DNA of 64,000 nucleotides from an uncultured Clostridia bacterium (GCA_944386045.1 CALWZO010000019.1:1-64000), one strand, 5' to 3'; shown: positions 7,633 through 15,874, numbered from the stretch's first letter. Notes: generated by a model from the letters alone, not told the origin. Numbers and translations: made by a program.

Positions 7633-7929
7633 GTGAAGAATGTGAAAAAGTTAATAAAAGGATTAAGGTTTCGCACTCTGGTACTGTTTGCCGCTGTTGT
7701 TTACCTTACAGTAAGCCTTATCAGCGCCCAGTTTGAGCTGATGACCCAAAAGCGTGAATATGAAAACCTGGTTCGGCAGCAGGAAAAAATACAGGAGCAG
7801 GTGAATGAAACACAGCGCCTGGCAGAGCAGGAAGACAAATCCGAATATATCGAACAGATAGCCAGGGATAAGCTGGGCTATGCCTATCCGGGCGAAAAAA
7901 TTTATCAGGATATCCGGTCTGAGGAATAA
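7633..7929 (+). CDS. divIC: Septum formation initiator DivIC/FtsB-like
   Basis: Small bitopic division protein: basic N-terminus, one transmembrane segment (residues ~14-31), then a coiled coil (residues ~35-72) and the conserved ARDKLGYAYPGEK end. DivIC assembles with FtsL and DivIB at the septum. The frame opens with GTG at 7633, but that touches the GGGCGG sequence; GTG 7642 (MKKLIKGL) has better spacing and may be the true start. Last gene of the yab cluster, closed by a strong terminator. Confidence 0.88.
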   Translation: MKNVKKLIKGLRFRTLVLFAAVVYLTVSLISAQFELMTQKREYENLVRQQEKIQEQVNETQRLAEQEDKSEYIEQIARDKLGYAYPGEKIYQDIRSEE

Positions 7930-7932
7930 CAA

Positions 7933-7956
7933 GCAGGGATTTTTCCCTGCTTTTTT
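7933..7956 (+). terminator. Terminator after divIC
   Basis: Stem GCAGGGA/TCCCTGC, loop TTTT, followed by six T residues. Confidence 0.92.
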
Positions 7957-8024
7957 CACATTATCTCCTTTTATAGCTGGGATAATATAAATAATGAAAT
8001 GTAGAAACTTGTTACGGAGGAATT

Positions 8025-8987
8025 ATGAAAAGAAACAGTAAAAACAAAAGAAATCTGCTGATAGTTTTATCTGTAGCTGTTCTGGCGGCGGTTTATATAT
8101 TCGCTTCTTCACTGGGAAGCCTGTTTTCCGTCTCCGGCAGCCGGAGCTATGATGACGCCCCTCGGGACAGCTTTGCCATAATCAACATCAGCGGCACCAT
8201 TCAGGCCAGCCCCTCGTCTCCGCTGGACAGCTATTCCTATGACCACAGCCGGCTGATGAGCTATGTGGACAGCCTTATGGAAGATGAGGGCAATCACGGA
8301 ATACTGTTGAAAGTAAACAGCGGAGGCGGTACAGTTTATCATTCTGACGAAATGTATGAAAAACTGCTGGAATACAAAGAAAAAACCGGCAGGCCGATAT
8401 ACGCATATTTTGAGCAGACAGCGGCTTCCGGCGCATATTATATATCCTGCGCGGCGGATTACATCAGCGCAAACCGCAACTGCTGGACAGGCTCTATCGG
8501 CGTGATAATATCTTACACCAATATCAGCGGCCTGTACGAAAAGCTGGGCATGGAAGAAATCATAATATCCACAGGCGAAAACAAGGGCATGGGTTCTTCT
8601 GCATCCCCTCTTACTGACGAGCAGAGGCGGATATATCAGTCGCTGGTGGACGAAAGCTATGAAAGGTTTGTGACCATTGTTGCGCTGGCCAGAAAGATGG
8701 ACGCCCGGGATGTACTGCCCCTGGCAGACGGCAGGGTCTGCACCGCAAAGCAGGCGATGGAAAACGGCCTGATAGACAATGTGGAAAGCTATGAAGAAGC
8801 CCTGGCCAGGATGGAAGAGCTGACAGGCGTGCCCGGATATGAAAAAGTTTTCACCAGGTCTGTGTCACTTTTGGACTACATTTTTTATTCCATACAGGAA
8901 ATTATGCCCAAAAGTGATATGGAAAGCATAAACGAGCTTACATCTTCCCGGCTGCAGGGAGTTCCCCTCTACTACTGGCAGCGGTGA
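8025..8987 (+). CDS. sppA: Signal peptide peptidase SppA
   Basis: Membrane-anchored serine protease of the S49 family (320 residues) that degrades cleaved signal peptides. An N-terminal transmembrane segment covers residues ~11-33. The nucleophile serine is in TAASGAYYIS, and the general-base lysine in TGENKGMGS, followed by LTDEQRRIYQSLVDESYERF, all typical of short Gram-positive SppA. The ATG follows ACGGAGGAATT. It stands alone between two terminator-like hairpins. Confidence 0.93.
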   Translation: MKRNSKNKRNLLIVLSVAVLAAVYIFASSLGSLFSVSGSRSYDDAPRDSFAIINISGTIQASPSSPLDSYSYDHSRLMSYVDSLMEDEGNHGILLKVNSGGGTVYHSDEMYEKLLEYKEKTGRPIYAYFEQTAASGAYYISCAADYISANRNCWTGSIGVIISYTNISGLYEKLGMEEIIISTGENKGMGSSASPLTDEQRRIYQSLVDESYERFVTIVALARKMDARDVLPLADGRVCTAKQAMENGLIDNVESYEEALARMEELTGVPGYEKVFTRSVSLLDYIFYSIQEIMPKSDMESINELTSSRLQGVPLYYWQR

Positions 8988-9028
8988 TAGGCATATTGCA
9001 CATAAAACGGCGTTAAAGTTTGGCGGAT

Positions 9029-9055
9029 AAAAACGCCGCCGCCTTTGATTTTACT
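9029..9055 (+). terminator. Probable terminator after sppA
   Basis: Stem GGCGG/CCGCC around an A-rich loop, followed by GCCTTTGATTTT. The stem is short and the T-run is interrupted, so support is moderate. Confidence 0.4.
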
Positions 9056-9074
9056 GCCGGTAAAATGATATTAT
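9045..9074 (+). promoter_or_regulatory. Promoter of the nucleoside hydrolase pair
   Basis: TTGATT at 9045-9050, an 18-base spacer and TATTAT at 9069-9074, with the ribosome binding site about 20 bases downstream. Confidence 0.6.
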
Positions 9075-9103
9075 TATATAAACATATCATCTGGGAGGAT
9101 AAG

Positions 9104-9829
9104 ATGAAAAAGATAATTGTAGATGTGGGCCTGGCCGGACAGGAGGCCTTGTGCCGTGAACTTGAAAAAGACAGGCTGGATATAGCCGGTGTGTGCGTTG
9201 CGCCTGATGTGAAAAACTATGAAGATTTGTGCAATACGGTGGCCGCCGGTGCTAAACAGGTAAAGGATGTTCCTGTGTACAAAGGCGCCCAGCGCCCTCT
9301 GCTGAACCGGGAGTTTGCCTTTGGCAGAAGCTGCCCGTCCACAGATTACAGCGGGCAGTTTGCACCGCAGCACCGGTCCAATTTCATGATAGAATGTGCT
9401 GAAAAGGGCGATGTGGAGATAATCTGCCTGGGTGCATTGTCCAATGTGGCGCTGGCTGTTATGAAAAACGAGGCGGCCATGAAAAAGGTCAAAAGAATTT
9501 ATGTGGCCGGCGGCGCTTTGCTGGGATACCGGTCAACCACTCCCACTTCCCACGAAAATATACTGGCGGACGCGGAAGCGGCACGGGCGGTGTTCAAATC
9601 CGGTATTCCGGTTACAATGATACCGGACAGCGCGGCGCAGGATATCTTTGCCGCAGCTTTTGATGTGGCGGCCGGAGCACAGCGGGAAACCTGGCAGGCT
9701 TATCTGTCTGTTGACACCAGCCTGGGCTTTACCAGGGGTCAGACAGTAGTTGACCTGGTGGGACGCAATCCGATAGACGGACGGACAGTCGAAGGCGAAA
9801 AACAGACGGTTGTAATCAGTTTGAAATAA
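9104..9829 (+). CDS. Degenerate nucleoside hydrolase paralogue
   Basis: 241-residue relative of inosine-uridine nucleoside hydrolases. The Ca-binding DxDxxxDD signature of the family is reduced to DVGLAGQE (residues 7-14): three of four aspartates are replaced by Gly, Gln and Glu. The middle is family-like (VEIICLGALSNVALAVM, YVAGGALLG, ADAEAARAVFKSGIPVTMIP), but the segment with the C-terminal DP metal ligand is missing. A longer frame exists upstream to 9020, but GGGAGG sits before ATG 9104. It lies 10 bases before an intact paralogue. Probably non-catalytic, perhaps a partner or regulatory subunit; that is inference. Confidence 0.8.
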   Translation: MKKIIVDVGLAGQEALCRELEKDRLDIAGVCVAPDVKNYEDLCNTVAAGAKQVKDVPVYKGAQRPLLNREFAFGRSCPSTDYSGQFAPQHRSNFMIECAEKGDVEIICLGALSNVALAVMKNEAAMKKVKRIYVAGGALLGYRSTTPTSHENILADAEAARAVFKSGIPVTMIPDSAAQDIFAAAFDVAAGAQRETWQAYLSVDTSLGFTRGQTVVDLVGRNPIDGRTVEGEKQTVVISLK

Positions 9830-9839
9830 GGAGACAGAT

Positions 9840-10766
9840 ATGCGAAGATTTATAATAGATACAGATGCTGCCAGCGATGACGCTGTTGCTATGATACTGG
9901 CCCTGCGCGATGAGGGCTGTACTGTGGAAGCCATAACCGTCTGCGCCGGAGCCCTGCCCATAGAAAAGGGAATTGTAAACGCCCGAGTAGCCATAGAGGT
10001 GGCAGGCAGACAGCAGCCGCCTGTTTATGCCGGCATGACCAAACCTTTGTGGAGAAAGCAGATTACCGGAGAAAGCGCCCACGGTGAGGACGGCCTGTCT
10101 GATATAGGCCTGGCCAAAACCAGCCTTCCCATGGGAGAAGGACATGCGGTGGACAGAATAATAGAACTGGCAAAAAAATACGACGATCTGGAAATTATAA
10201 CATTGGGCCCCATGACCAATATAGCCATGGCTGTAATGCTGGATGCCCAAGCCATGAAAAGGATAAAAGGAATAATTGCAATGGGCGGACAGTACCGTAT
10301 GCCAAACCCGGTCACCGCCAATGCAGAGTACAATATATGGGTAGACGCTGAAAGCTGTGATATAGTTTTGCAAAGCGGTATACCTGTTACATTTGTACCG
10401 CTGGACGCCTGTTACGGTGTGGCGGAAATCAACCGCGCCGACAGGGAAAAACTGCTTTCTTTCGGCACAAGGTGCGGAGATTTTATAGTAAATGCAAACT
10501 CAAAGCTGTTGCAATTCAATATAGACTTTTACGGCAAGGACATAATCAGCCAGCCTGACCCGTCTGCGGTCGCCTGTGCTCTGTGCGAAGGTGTCGTGCT
10601 GGAAAGCAAAACATGCACAGCCAGATGCGAAACCAAAAGCGAAGCCGGCTATGGCCAGATAGTGTATGATTTTGACAGCAAGGAAAAACACAATGTTACC
10701 CTTATCACCAAAATCAGCGGCGAAAAGTTTAAAGAATACCTGCTGAACACCGCGGCACAGCAATAG
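9840..10766 (+). CDS. Nucleoside hydrolase (IU-nucleoside hydrolase family)
   Basis: 308-residue N-ribohydrolase that splits nucleosides into base and ribose for salvage. The Ca site IDTDAASDDAVA (Asp7, 9, 13, 14) is intact, as are LGPMTNIAMA, AMGGQ and NAEYNIWVDAES. The C-terminal ligand motif reads QPDPSAVA where many members have HDP, so the histidine often used in leaving-group activation is proline here. AGGAGACAGAT precedes the ATG. It is co-transcribed with the degenerate copy upstream; adenine deaminase at 48.5 kb could use the released adenine. Substrate preference is not readable. Confidence 0.9.
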   Translation: MRRFIIDTDAASDDAVAMILALRDEGCTVEAITVCAGALPIEKGIVNARVAIEVAGRQQPPVYAGMTKPLWRKQITGESAHGEDGLSDIGLAKTSLPMGEGHAVDRIIELAKKYDDLEIITLGPMTNIAMAVMLDAQAMKRIKGIIAMGGQYRMPNPVTANAEYNIWVDAESCDIVLQSGIPVTFVPLDACYGVAEINRADREKLLSFGTRCGDFIVNANSKLLQFNIDFYGKDIISQPDPSAVACALCEGVVLESKTCTARCETKSEAGYGQIVYDFDSKEKHNVTLITKISGEKFKEYLLNTAAQQ

Positions 10767-10862
10767 AAACGGAAGTGAGAAAATGCGTGGTATAAAAGGC
10801 CGGAAGATTGCATAAACCCATGTGGATTGAATGTCAGCTGAATTTTACATGGGAGATAGAGA

Positions 10863-11594
10863 ATGAAAGAGAATAAATACGACAACGATATATTTTTTGA
10901 AAAATACAGCCAGATGAGCCGTTCAAAGGAAGGACTGTCCGGGGCAGGAGAATGGAAAGAATTCCAAAAGCTGTTTCCGGATTTTTACGGCAAAAGTGTA
11001 CTTGACCTGGGCTGCGGCTATGGCTGGCACTGTAAATATGCTGCGGACAGGGGTGCGTTGAAGGTTCTTGGCACGGACATATCAGAAAAAATGCTGTCTG
11101 TTGCAAAGAAAAAGAATTTTGCGCCCAATATACAATACCGTCTGTGCGCCATGGAAGACCTGGACTTTGACGGCGGGAGTTTTGATGTTGTAATCAGTTC
11201 GCTGGCTTTTCACTATGTGGAAAATTTTGACCGTCTGGTGAAAAATATACACCGCTGGCTGAAGACAGGCGGTTTGCTGGTGTTTTCTGTGGAGCACCCG
11301 GTATTTACCAGCAGCGGATCTCAGGACTGGTTTTATGACAAGGACGGCAACATAATGCATTTTCCGGTGGATAACTATTATTATGAAGGCCGCCGTGAAG
11401 CCGTTTTCCTTGGGGAAAAGGTGATAAAATATCACAGAACGCTGACCGGCTACCTGGAGCTGTTGTTACAGACCGGTTTTGAAATATGTCATGTGGTGGA
11501 GCCACGGCCGCCGCGGGAGATGATGGATATACCCGGTATGGCTGATGAAATGCGCCGCCCGATGATGCTGTTGGTGTCCGCAAAAAAGAAATAA
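10863..11594 (+). CDS. Class I SAM-dependent methyltransferase
   Basis: 243-residue Rossmann methyltransferase of the Methyltransf_11/UbiE-like type. Motif I is VLDLGCGYGWHC, followed by the acidic strand end GTDISEKML, AMEDLDF, FDVVISSLAFHYVENF and LKTGGLLVFSVEHP. The substrate is unknown; small molecules are common for this subfamily. The ATG follows TGGGAGATAGAGA; that GGGAG lies in one arm of a 7-base inverted repeat CCCATGT/ACATGGG at 10818-10854. Confidence 0.85.
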   Translation: MKENKYDNDIFFEKYSQMSRSKEGLSGAGEWKEFQKLFPDFYGKSVLDLGCGYGWHCKYAADRGALKVLGTDISEKMLSVAKKKNFAPNIQYRLCAMEDLDFDGGSFDVVISSLAFHYVENFDRLVKNIHRWLKTGGLLVFSVEHPVFTSSGSQDWFYDKDGNIMHFPVDNYYYEGRREAVFLGEKVIKYHRTLTGYLELLLQTGFEICHVVEPRPPREMMDIPGMADEMRRPMMLLVSAKKK

Positions 11595-11598
11595 TCAA

Positions 11599-11627
11599 AC
11601 AGGGCAGATATTATCTGCCCTGTTTTA
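11599..11627 (+). terminator. Terminator after the methyltransferase
   Basis: 12-base inverted repeat ACAGGGCAGATA/TATCTGCCCTGT followed by TTTTAAT. Confidence 0.9.
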
Positions 11628-11678
11628 ATAAAATTTATCATATATTTTTAACTGCCAGTACTTGAAAGGAGCATGACA

Positions 11679-12635
11679 ATGGAATCAGATATTTTGCGCA
11701 TACATAAATCTTGCCTTGATTTTTTGCTGGAATGCCAGGCGGAAAATGACGAATTTTTCTTTGTACCAAGAAAGAGCAACAAGAACAAAAGACTGGAAAA
11801 AGGTATGTATTTTCTCGGAAATGAGTCCTATCTGGTGTTGTCATTTTGGGACAGTGCAGATTATCGGGAGCGAATATACAATATCAACTGGGCGTGCAGA
11901 AGCAACGGAGAGTCATATATCGAACTGTCAAGTAAGAGCGATGATGAAAAATTCCGCTATCTGTGCGAAATAAAAGATATGCTGGAAAACCCGGAGAGAA
12001 AATTCAGTCCGGTAAGAAAAAACAAGTGGATATATACCTACCCAAAAGAAGAACATTTTTTAAATACGCTGAAAGATTTTGTCACCAAAGATAAACCCAT
12101 GATAGACAGCTATCTGAAACGGCACCCGGAAAGCGGTATTCCGCTTGCGGACAGAAGTACCAATGATAAATATGTAAAAAAACTGCCATGTTATACACGG
12201 ATTATGGAAAAGGTGCGTGCAGATAAAAAGACCGGGTCTGTCATGGTTAGACCGTCAGAATATATGATGACATTCCGGCATAACGAATTGTCAAATGCTC
12301 TAGTGAAATACCTGGATACCCACGGATACAGAAATATCAAGACTGAAGATAATTATGTCGATATAAAATGTAATGATAAATCCGGGCAAAATATATTTTT
12401 TGAGCTGAAAACGGGCATGACCGTAAAATCTGCCATAAGAAATGCAATAGGGCAGTTGCTGGAATACAACCATTACCCTGATACAGATAAAGCGGAGAAT
12501 CTGATTATAGTCACAGGGTTGGAACCGGAGGAAGATGATGTAAAGTATCTGAATAAACTTAGGAAAATTTATAAGTTACCTATTTATTATCAGTATTTTG
12601 ATATGGAGAAAAAAGAACTTTCAAAGAAATTCTAA
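11679..12635 (+). CDS. Orphan protein with a C-terminal PD-(D/E)XK nuclease-like domain
   Basis: 318-residue protein I cannot name. The C-terminal third (from residue ~210) carries a restriction-endonuclease-like core: Asp228 in YVDIKC, Glu242-Leu-Lys244 in FELKTG, then AIRNAIGQLLEYNHY with Gln259, the D...ExK...Q layout of PD-(D/E)XK nucleases. The N-terminal ~200 residues hold two charged alpha/beta segments and no motif I recognise. No methyltransferase, helicase or other defence gene is adjacent. ATG 11673 is 2 bases from AAAGGAG, so ATG 11679 is the likely start. Codon use is somewhat A+T-richer than its neighbours. Confidence 0.7.
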   Translation: MESDILRIHKSCLDFLLECQAENDEFFFVPRKSNKNKRLEKGMYFLGNESYLVLSFWDSADYRERIYNINWACRSNGESYIELSSKSDDEKFRYLCEIKDMLENPERKFSPVRKNKWIYTYPKEEHFLNTLKDFVTKDKPMIDSYLKRHPESGIPLADRSTNDKYVKKLPCYTRIMEKVRADKKTGSVMVRPSEYMMTFRHNELSNALVKYLDTHGYRNIKTEDNYVDIKCNDKSGQNIFFELKTGMTVKSAIRNAIGQLLEYNHYPDTDKAENLIIVTGLEPEEDDVKYLNKLRKIYKLPIYYQYFDMEKKELSKKF

Positions 12636-12711
12636 TAGATATATAGTCGTCAGTGAGTACAGAAAAATCCAGCATTTATCGAATTTTTGTTTTTATTGTT
12701 ATTAAAAATAT

Positions 12712-12739
12712 ACCGCCGGTTAAAATGCCGGCGGTTTTT
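12712..12739 (+). terminator. Terminator after the nuclease-like gene
   Basis: Stem ACCGCCGG/CCGGCGGT with an 8-base loop, followed by five T residues. Confidence 0.9.
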
Positions 12740-12755
12740 GTTGAACAGGTTTCAA

Positions 12756-12784
12756 TTACATATATTCTTCCGCTGTGGTAAAAT
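12756..12784 (+). promoter_or_regulatory. Possible promoter of the XRE regulator
   Basis: TTACAT, a 17-base spacer, then TAAAAT (12779-12784), about 10 bases before the AAGGGGG ribosome binding site. Both hexamers deviate from consensus. Confidence 0.45.
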
Positions 12785-12811
12785 AAGGTAAACAAAGGGG
12801 GTGCCGCTTTT

Positions 12812-13858
12812 ATGCCGATAGGGCAGATAATAAGAAAAAGAAGAAAAGAGCTGGGAATGACCCAGGAGGGAATGGCCGATTTCCTGGGGGTCTCAACCCC
12901 GGCAGTCAGCAAATGGGAAAACGGTTCGGCCCTGCCGGATATAACCCTGCTGGCACCGATAGCAAGGCTTTTGGAAATATCACTGGACCGGCTGCTGGCT
13001 TTTCGGCCGGAGCCTGACGAGAAACAAATAATCCGGATTACCGCACAGGCGGAGGAAAAGCTGAAAGACGGAAAATATGAAGATGTGTTCACCTGGGCTC
13101 AGAGGCAGATTTATACTTGGCCCGGCTGCCGGCAGCTGGCATACAATCTTTGCATAATTCTGGAAGGCCGGCGGATGGCAAAGAATATAACGCTGAATGA
13201 CGATCAGCAGGCCTTTATTTATAAAAACTACGAAAAACTGATTAAAAATAACGATGAAGCCATAAGGATCGGTGCCGCACAGCAGCTTTACAACTTTTTT
13301 ATAAATAAAAAAGATTACGAAAAGGCGCAAAAATACCTGGATTATTTTTCAATACAAAACCCGGAAAGAAAACGCAGACAGGCCCGGATATATCAGGGAC
13401 AGGGCAAAAGTGAAATGGCAATGCGTACGCTGGAAGAACTGCTGTTGCAGATGTGCCTGGTGTGCGAAAATGTGTTCAATGACCTTAGCATTATCAGTTT
13501 AAGGCAAAATGATATGGACATGGCATTTTATTACAGCCAAAAACAATCCGACTTGGAAAATCTGTTTGTCAGGGGAGAATACTGCCGGCGGTCTTCATTC
13601 ATACAGGCTGCAACGGCGGCAAAAGATGTGCAGAAAACTTATGACTGTGCAGAAAAACTGCTGTCGTCTGTCGGCACTCTGGGCGATTTTACAAGGTCAC
13701 CTCTTTACAGGCATATGAAGTTTAAACCTGTGACAGATGACTATGAAAACGAAGTCAGAAAAACTCTGCTGGACAGCTTTGACAGTGAAGAATACAATTA
13801 CATGAATGCCGACAGCCGCTGGCCAGCGCTGTTGGATAAATACAGGCAGACAGAATAA
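12812..13858 (+). CDS. XRE-family regulator with helical repeat domain
   Basis: 348 residues. Residues ~4-62 form a Cro/CI-type helix-turn-helix (IIRKRRKELGMTQEGMADFL, then VSTPAVSKWENG, DITLLAPIARLLEISLDRLL). The rest is all-helical with repeated YEKAQKYLDYF-like hairpins resembling TPRs, the architecture of RRNPP-like and related regulators that sense peptides or protein partners. No signal peptide-bearing short ORF for a cognate pheromone was found next to it. AAAGGGGGTG lies upstream of the ATG. Regulation of neighbouring genes is possible but not shown. Confidence 0.85.
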   Translation: MPIGQIIRKRRKELGMTQEGMADFLGVSTPAVSKWENGSALPDITLLAPIARLLEISLDRLLAFRPEPDEKQIIRITAQAEEKLKDGKYEDVFTWAQRQIYTWPGCRQLAYNLCIILEGRRMAKNITLNDDQQAFIYKNYEKLIKNNDEAIRIGAAQQLYNFFINKKDYEKAQKYLDYFSIQNPERKRRQARIYQGQGKSEMAMRTLEELLLQMCLVCENVFNDLSIISLRQNDMDMAFYYSQKQSDLENLFVRGEYCRRSSFIQAATAAKDVQKTYDCAEKLLSSVGTLGDFTRSPLYRHMKFKPVTDDYENEVRKTLLDSFDSEEYNYMNADSRWPALLDKYRQTE

Positions 13859-13860
13859 AA

Positions 13861-13882
13861 AAGCCGGCATTTGCCGGCTTTT
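13861..13882. terminator. Bidirectional terminator
   Basis: Stem AAGCCGGC/GCCGGCTT with a 4-base loop and T-runs on both sides, between the convergent XRE regulator and the ProC-like gene. Confidence 0.88.
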
Positions 13883-13890
13883 CTGCATTA

Positions 13891-14640
13891 TTATTTGTTC
13901 AGAGCGGTATATGATGTTTTGATAATGTTGTCTATAAGGCGGCTGACATTGTTGTCTTCCAAAGTTTCCAGGCCGACGGAAGCTACACCGCCGCGGGCAG
14001 ACACCCTGCCCATTAGCAATTCATAATCGCCCATATCCATGGCAGAATTGAATGTCCTGTACACCAGGCTGTGGGCGTCAGCTTCGCTGAAACCGATATT
14101 CTGTGCTGAATTTATAAAACTGTTAAGTATGTAAGCCGCATAGCTGAGACCGCAGGCGCCCAGGGCGGCAATTTTTGCCATATCATCTTCGCTGCCTGTG
14201 TAAACATAGCCCAGTTTTTCAAACAAAGCGGTGATCTCTTCTTTATTCCGGGCATATTCGTCAAAACACAAGCCTGTGATGCCCACATTGTTTTCCACTG
14301 CAAGGGTGGGCATTGCGCGCACTATCTGTGTTTTAAATCTGCGTGACAGTTCGTTCATGTTTACATCTGATATACAGCTGATTACGGTTTTGCCCATAAG
14401 CTGATTGGATGTGAGTTCCAAATTGTCGTAAACAGACTTGTCGATGCACAGCAATACAACATCGCTTTTTTCCACCAGTCTGTCAGTGCCGGTGTTGTTT
14501 ATGCCCAGCGCATGAGCTCTTTTTACTGCGCCCTCCAGCTTGTCGCTGATCAGCAGATCATCCTGTGATACACCCCGTTTTACAAGTCCGGTTGCTATAG
14601 CGCTGCCCATATTGCCGAACCCTATAATACCAATTTTCAT
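13891..14640 (-). CDS. ProC-like protein (pyrroline-5-carboxylate reductase family), divergent
   Basis: 249 residues. The N-terminal Rossmann domain is clear (IGIIGFGNMGSAIATGLV and VVLLCIDKSV), and RAMPTLAVE occupies the usual RAMPN site. The C-terminal dimerisation domain departs from the family: the site normally SGSGPA reads GACGLS, and the usual TSPGGTT reads SARGGVA. It may therefore act on another substrate or bind NAD(P) without P5C reduction. A proline role is uncertain. GAGAGG precedes the ATG. Confidence 0.7.
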   Translation of the reverse strand: MKIGIIGFGNMGSAIATGLVKRGVSQDDLLISDKLEGAVKRAHALGINNTGTDRLVEKSDVVLLCIDKSVYDNLELTSNQLMGKTVISCISDVNMNELSRRFKTQIVRAMPTLAVENNVGITGLCFDEYARNKEEITALFEKLGYVYTGSEDDMAKIAALGACGLSYAAYILNSFINSAQNIGFSEADAHSLVYRTFNSAMDMGDYELLMGRVSARGGVASVGLETLEDNNVSRLIDNIIKTSYTALNK

Positions 14641-14709
14641 AAAAACCTCTCTTTAATCCTGCATTCCGGCAGGACAGTTTCGCGTACAAATTTCTGATAA
14701 GATAATAAA

Positions 14710-14738
14710 ATTATATTATATAAACATTTAAAATGCAA
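14710..14738 (-). promoter_or_regulatory. Promoter of the ProC-like gene
   Basis: On the minus strand, TTGCAT (14738-14733), a 17-base spacer and TATAAT (14715-14710). A CCTGC/GCAGG hairpin lies in the leader near 14660. Confidence 0.7.
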
Positions 14739-14764
14739 GCATTGTGTTATTTAAATAACATTCA

Positions 14765-15874
14765 TCAGTAATACATGTACAGCTGGCAGGGGATCATTCC
14801 GTTGTACAGTTTGCGGCGCTTGGCGGCTTTTTTGCCGAAATGAGTTTCAAAATCCGGGTCGGCGGTTATTATATAGGCACTTTTTACGGGATTTTGCTCC
14901 AGCCTTCTTCCCAGTACGCCGGCCAGCTGAACAGCCCGGGCGGCATCGCCCAGCCTTTCGCCGTAGGGCGGATTGGTTATGACCACAGAGCCGGCTGCCG
15001 GGGAGAAGCTTTTTACATCTGCCTGCCAGAACCTGACATACTTTGACACTCCTGCGCGGTCAGCGTTCCTTTTGGCTGTATCGATGACCATCGGGTCAAT
15101 GTCAAACCCGTTGGCGGTAAAGTCTATATCTTTTCTGATTGCCGCGGTGGCTTTTTCCTTTTCCTGTGACCAGGCGGACCGGCTGATAAATTGGTACTGC
15201 TGGGCCAAAAATCTTCTTTTCAGCCCCGGCGCCATATTCATCGCTTTCTGCGCAGCCTCGATAAGCAGGGTGCCGCTGCCGCAGAACGGGTCCATAACCC
15301 GGCTGTTTTCCCTTATTCTTGCCAGGTCCACTATTGTGGCGGCAAGGGTTTCTTTAATCGGGGCAAGTCCGCTTTGGCGGCGGTAACCGCGTTTATGCAG
15401 TCCGTCGCCGGTGGTGTCCAGCATTATCTGCGCTTTGTTTTTCATTATTGAAAATCTCACTTTATACTGCCGTCCGCTTTCCGGCAGGATATTGATGCCG
15501 TGCTGTTTTCTCAGCTTTTCCACAATGGCTTTTTTTACAATGCCCTGGCAGGCAGGCACACTGGTAAGAATGCTGGAAAGACAGTGCCCCTTTACCGGAA
15601 AGGCCGCGTCTGCCGGTATAAAATATCCCCAGTCTATGGCATATACACCGTCGAAAAGACTGTCAAAATCAGCAGCTTCAAATTCGGCCAGCAATATCAG
15701 CACCCTTTCGGCACTTCTCAAATTTATGTTTGCTGCGGCAATGATATTTTCATCACCTTCAAAATAAACCATGCCGTCTTTTACAACTATATTTTCAGCG
15801 CCTGTTTTTCCCAGTTCAAAACGCAAAACCGATTCACTGCCGAAAGAACAGGGGGCACACAGTCTGTATTTCAT
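14765..15874 (-). CDS. THUMP/UPF0020 RNA methyltransferase (YpsC/RlmL-like)
   Basis: 369-residue SAM-dependent methyltransferase, often mislabelled as an N6-adenine DNA methylase, related to the 23S rRNA guanine-N2 enzyme RlmL (YpsC in Bacillus). The N-terminal half is a ferredoxin-like plus THUMP RNA-binding region with LDTTGDGLHKRGYR at its end; the C-terminal half has motif I MDPFCGSGTLLIEAA and the N2-guanine/N6-adenine catalytic motif NPPYGERLG. A longer frame reaches 16006, but GCGAGG is 8 bases before ATG 15874 and MKYRLCAPCSFG fits the family start. Confidence 0.88.
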   Translation of the reverse strand: MKYRLCAPCSFGSESVLRFELGKTGAENIVVKDGMVYFEGDENIIAAANINLRSAERVLILLAEFEAADFDSLFDGVYAIDWGYFIPADAAFPVKGHCLSSILTSVPACQGIVKKAIVEKLRKQHGINILPESGRQYKVRFSIMKNKAQIMLDTTGDGLHKRGYRRQSGLAPIKETLAATIVDLARIRENSRVMDPFCGSGTLLIEAAQKAMNMAPGLKRRFLAQQYQFISRSAWSQEKEKATAAIRKDIDFTANGFDIDPMVIDTAKRNADRAGVSKYVRFWQADVKSFSPAAGSVVITNPPYGERLGDAARAVQLAGVLGRRLEQNPVKSAYIITADPDFETHFGKKAAKRRKLYNGMIPCQLYMYY

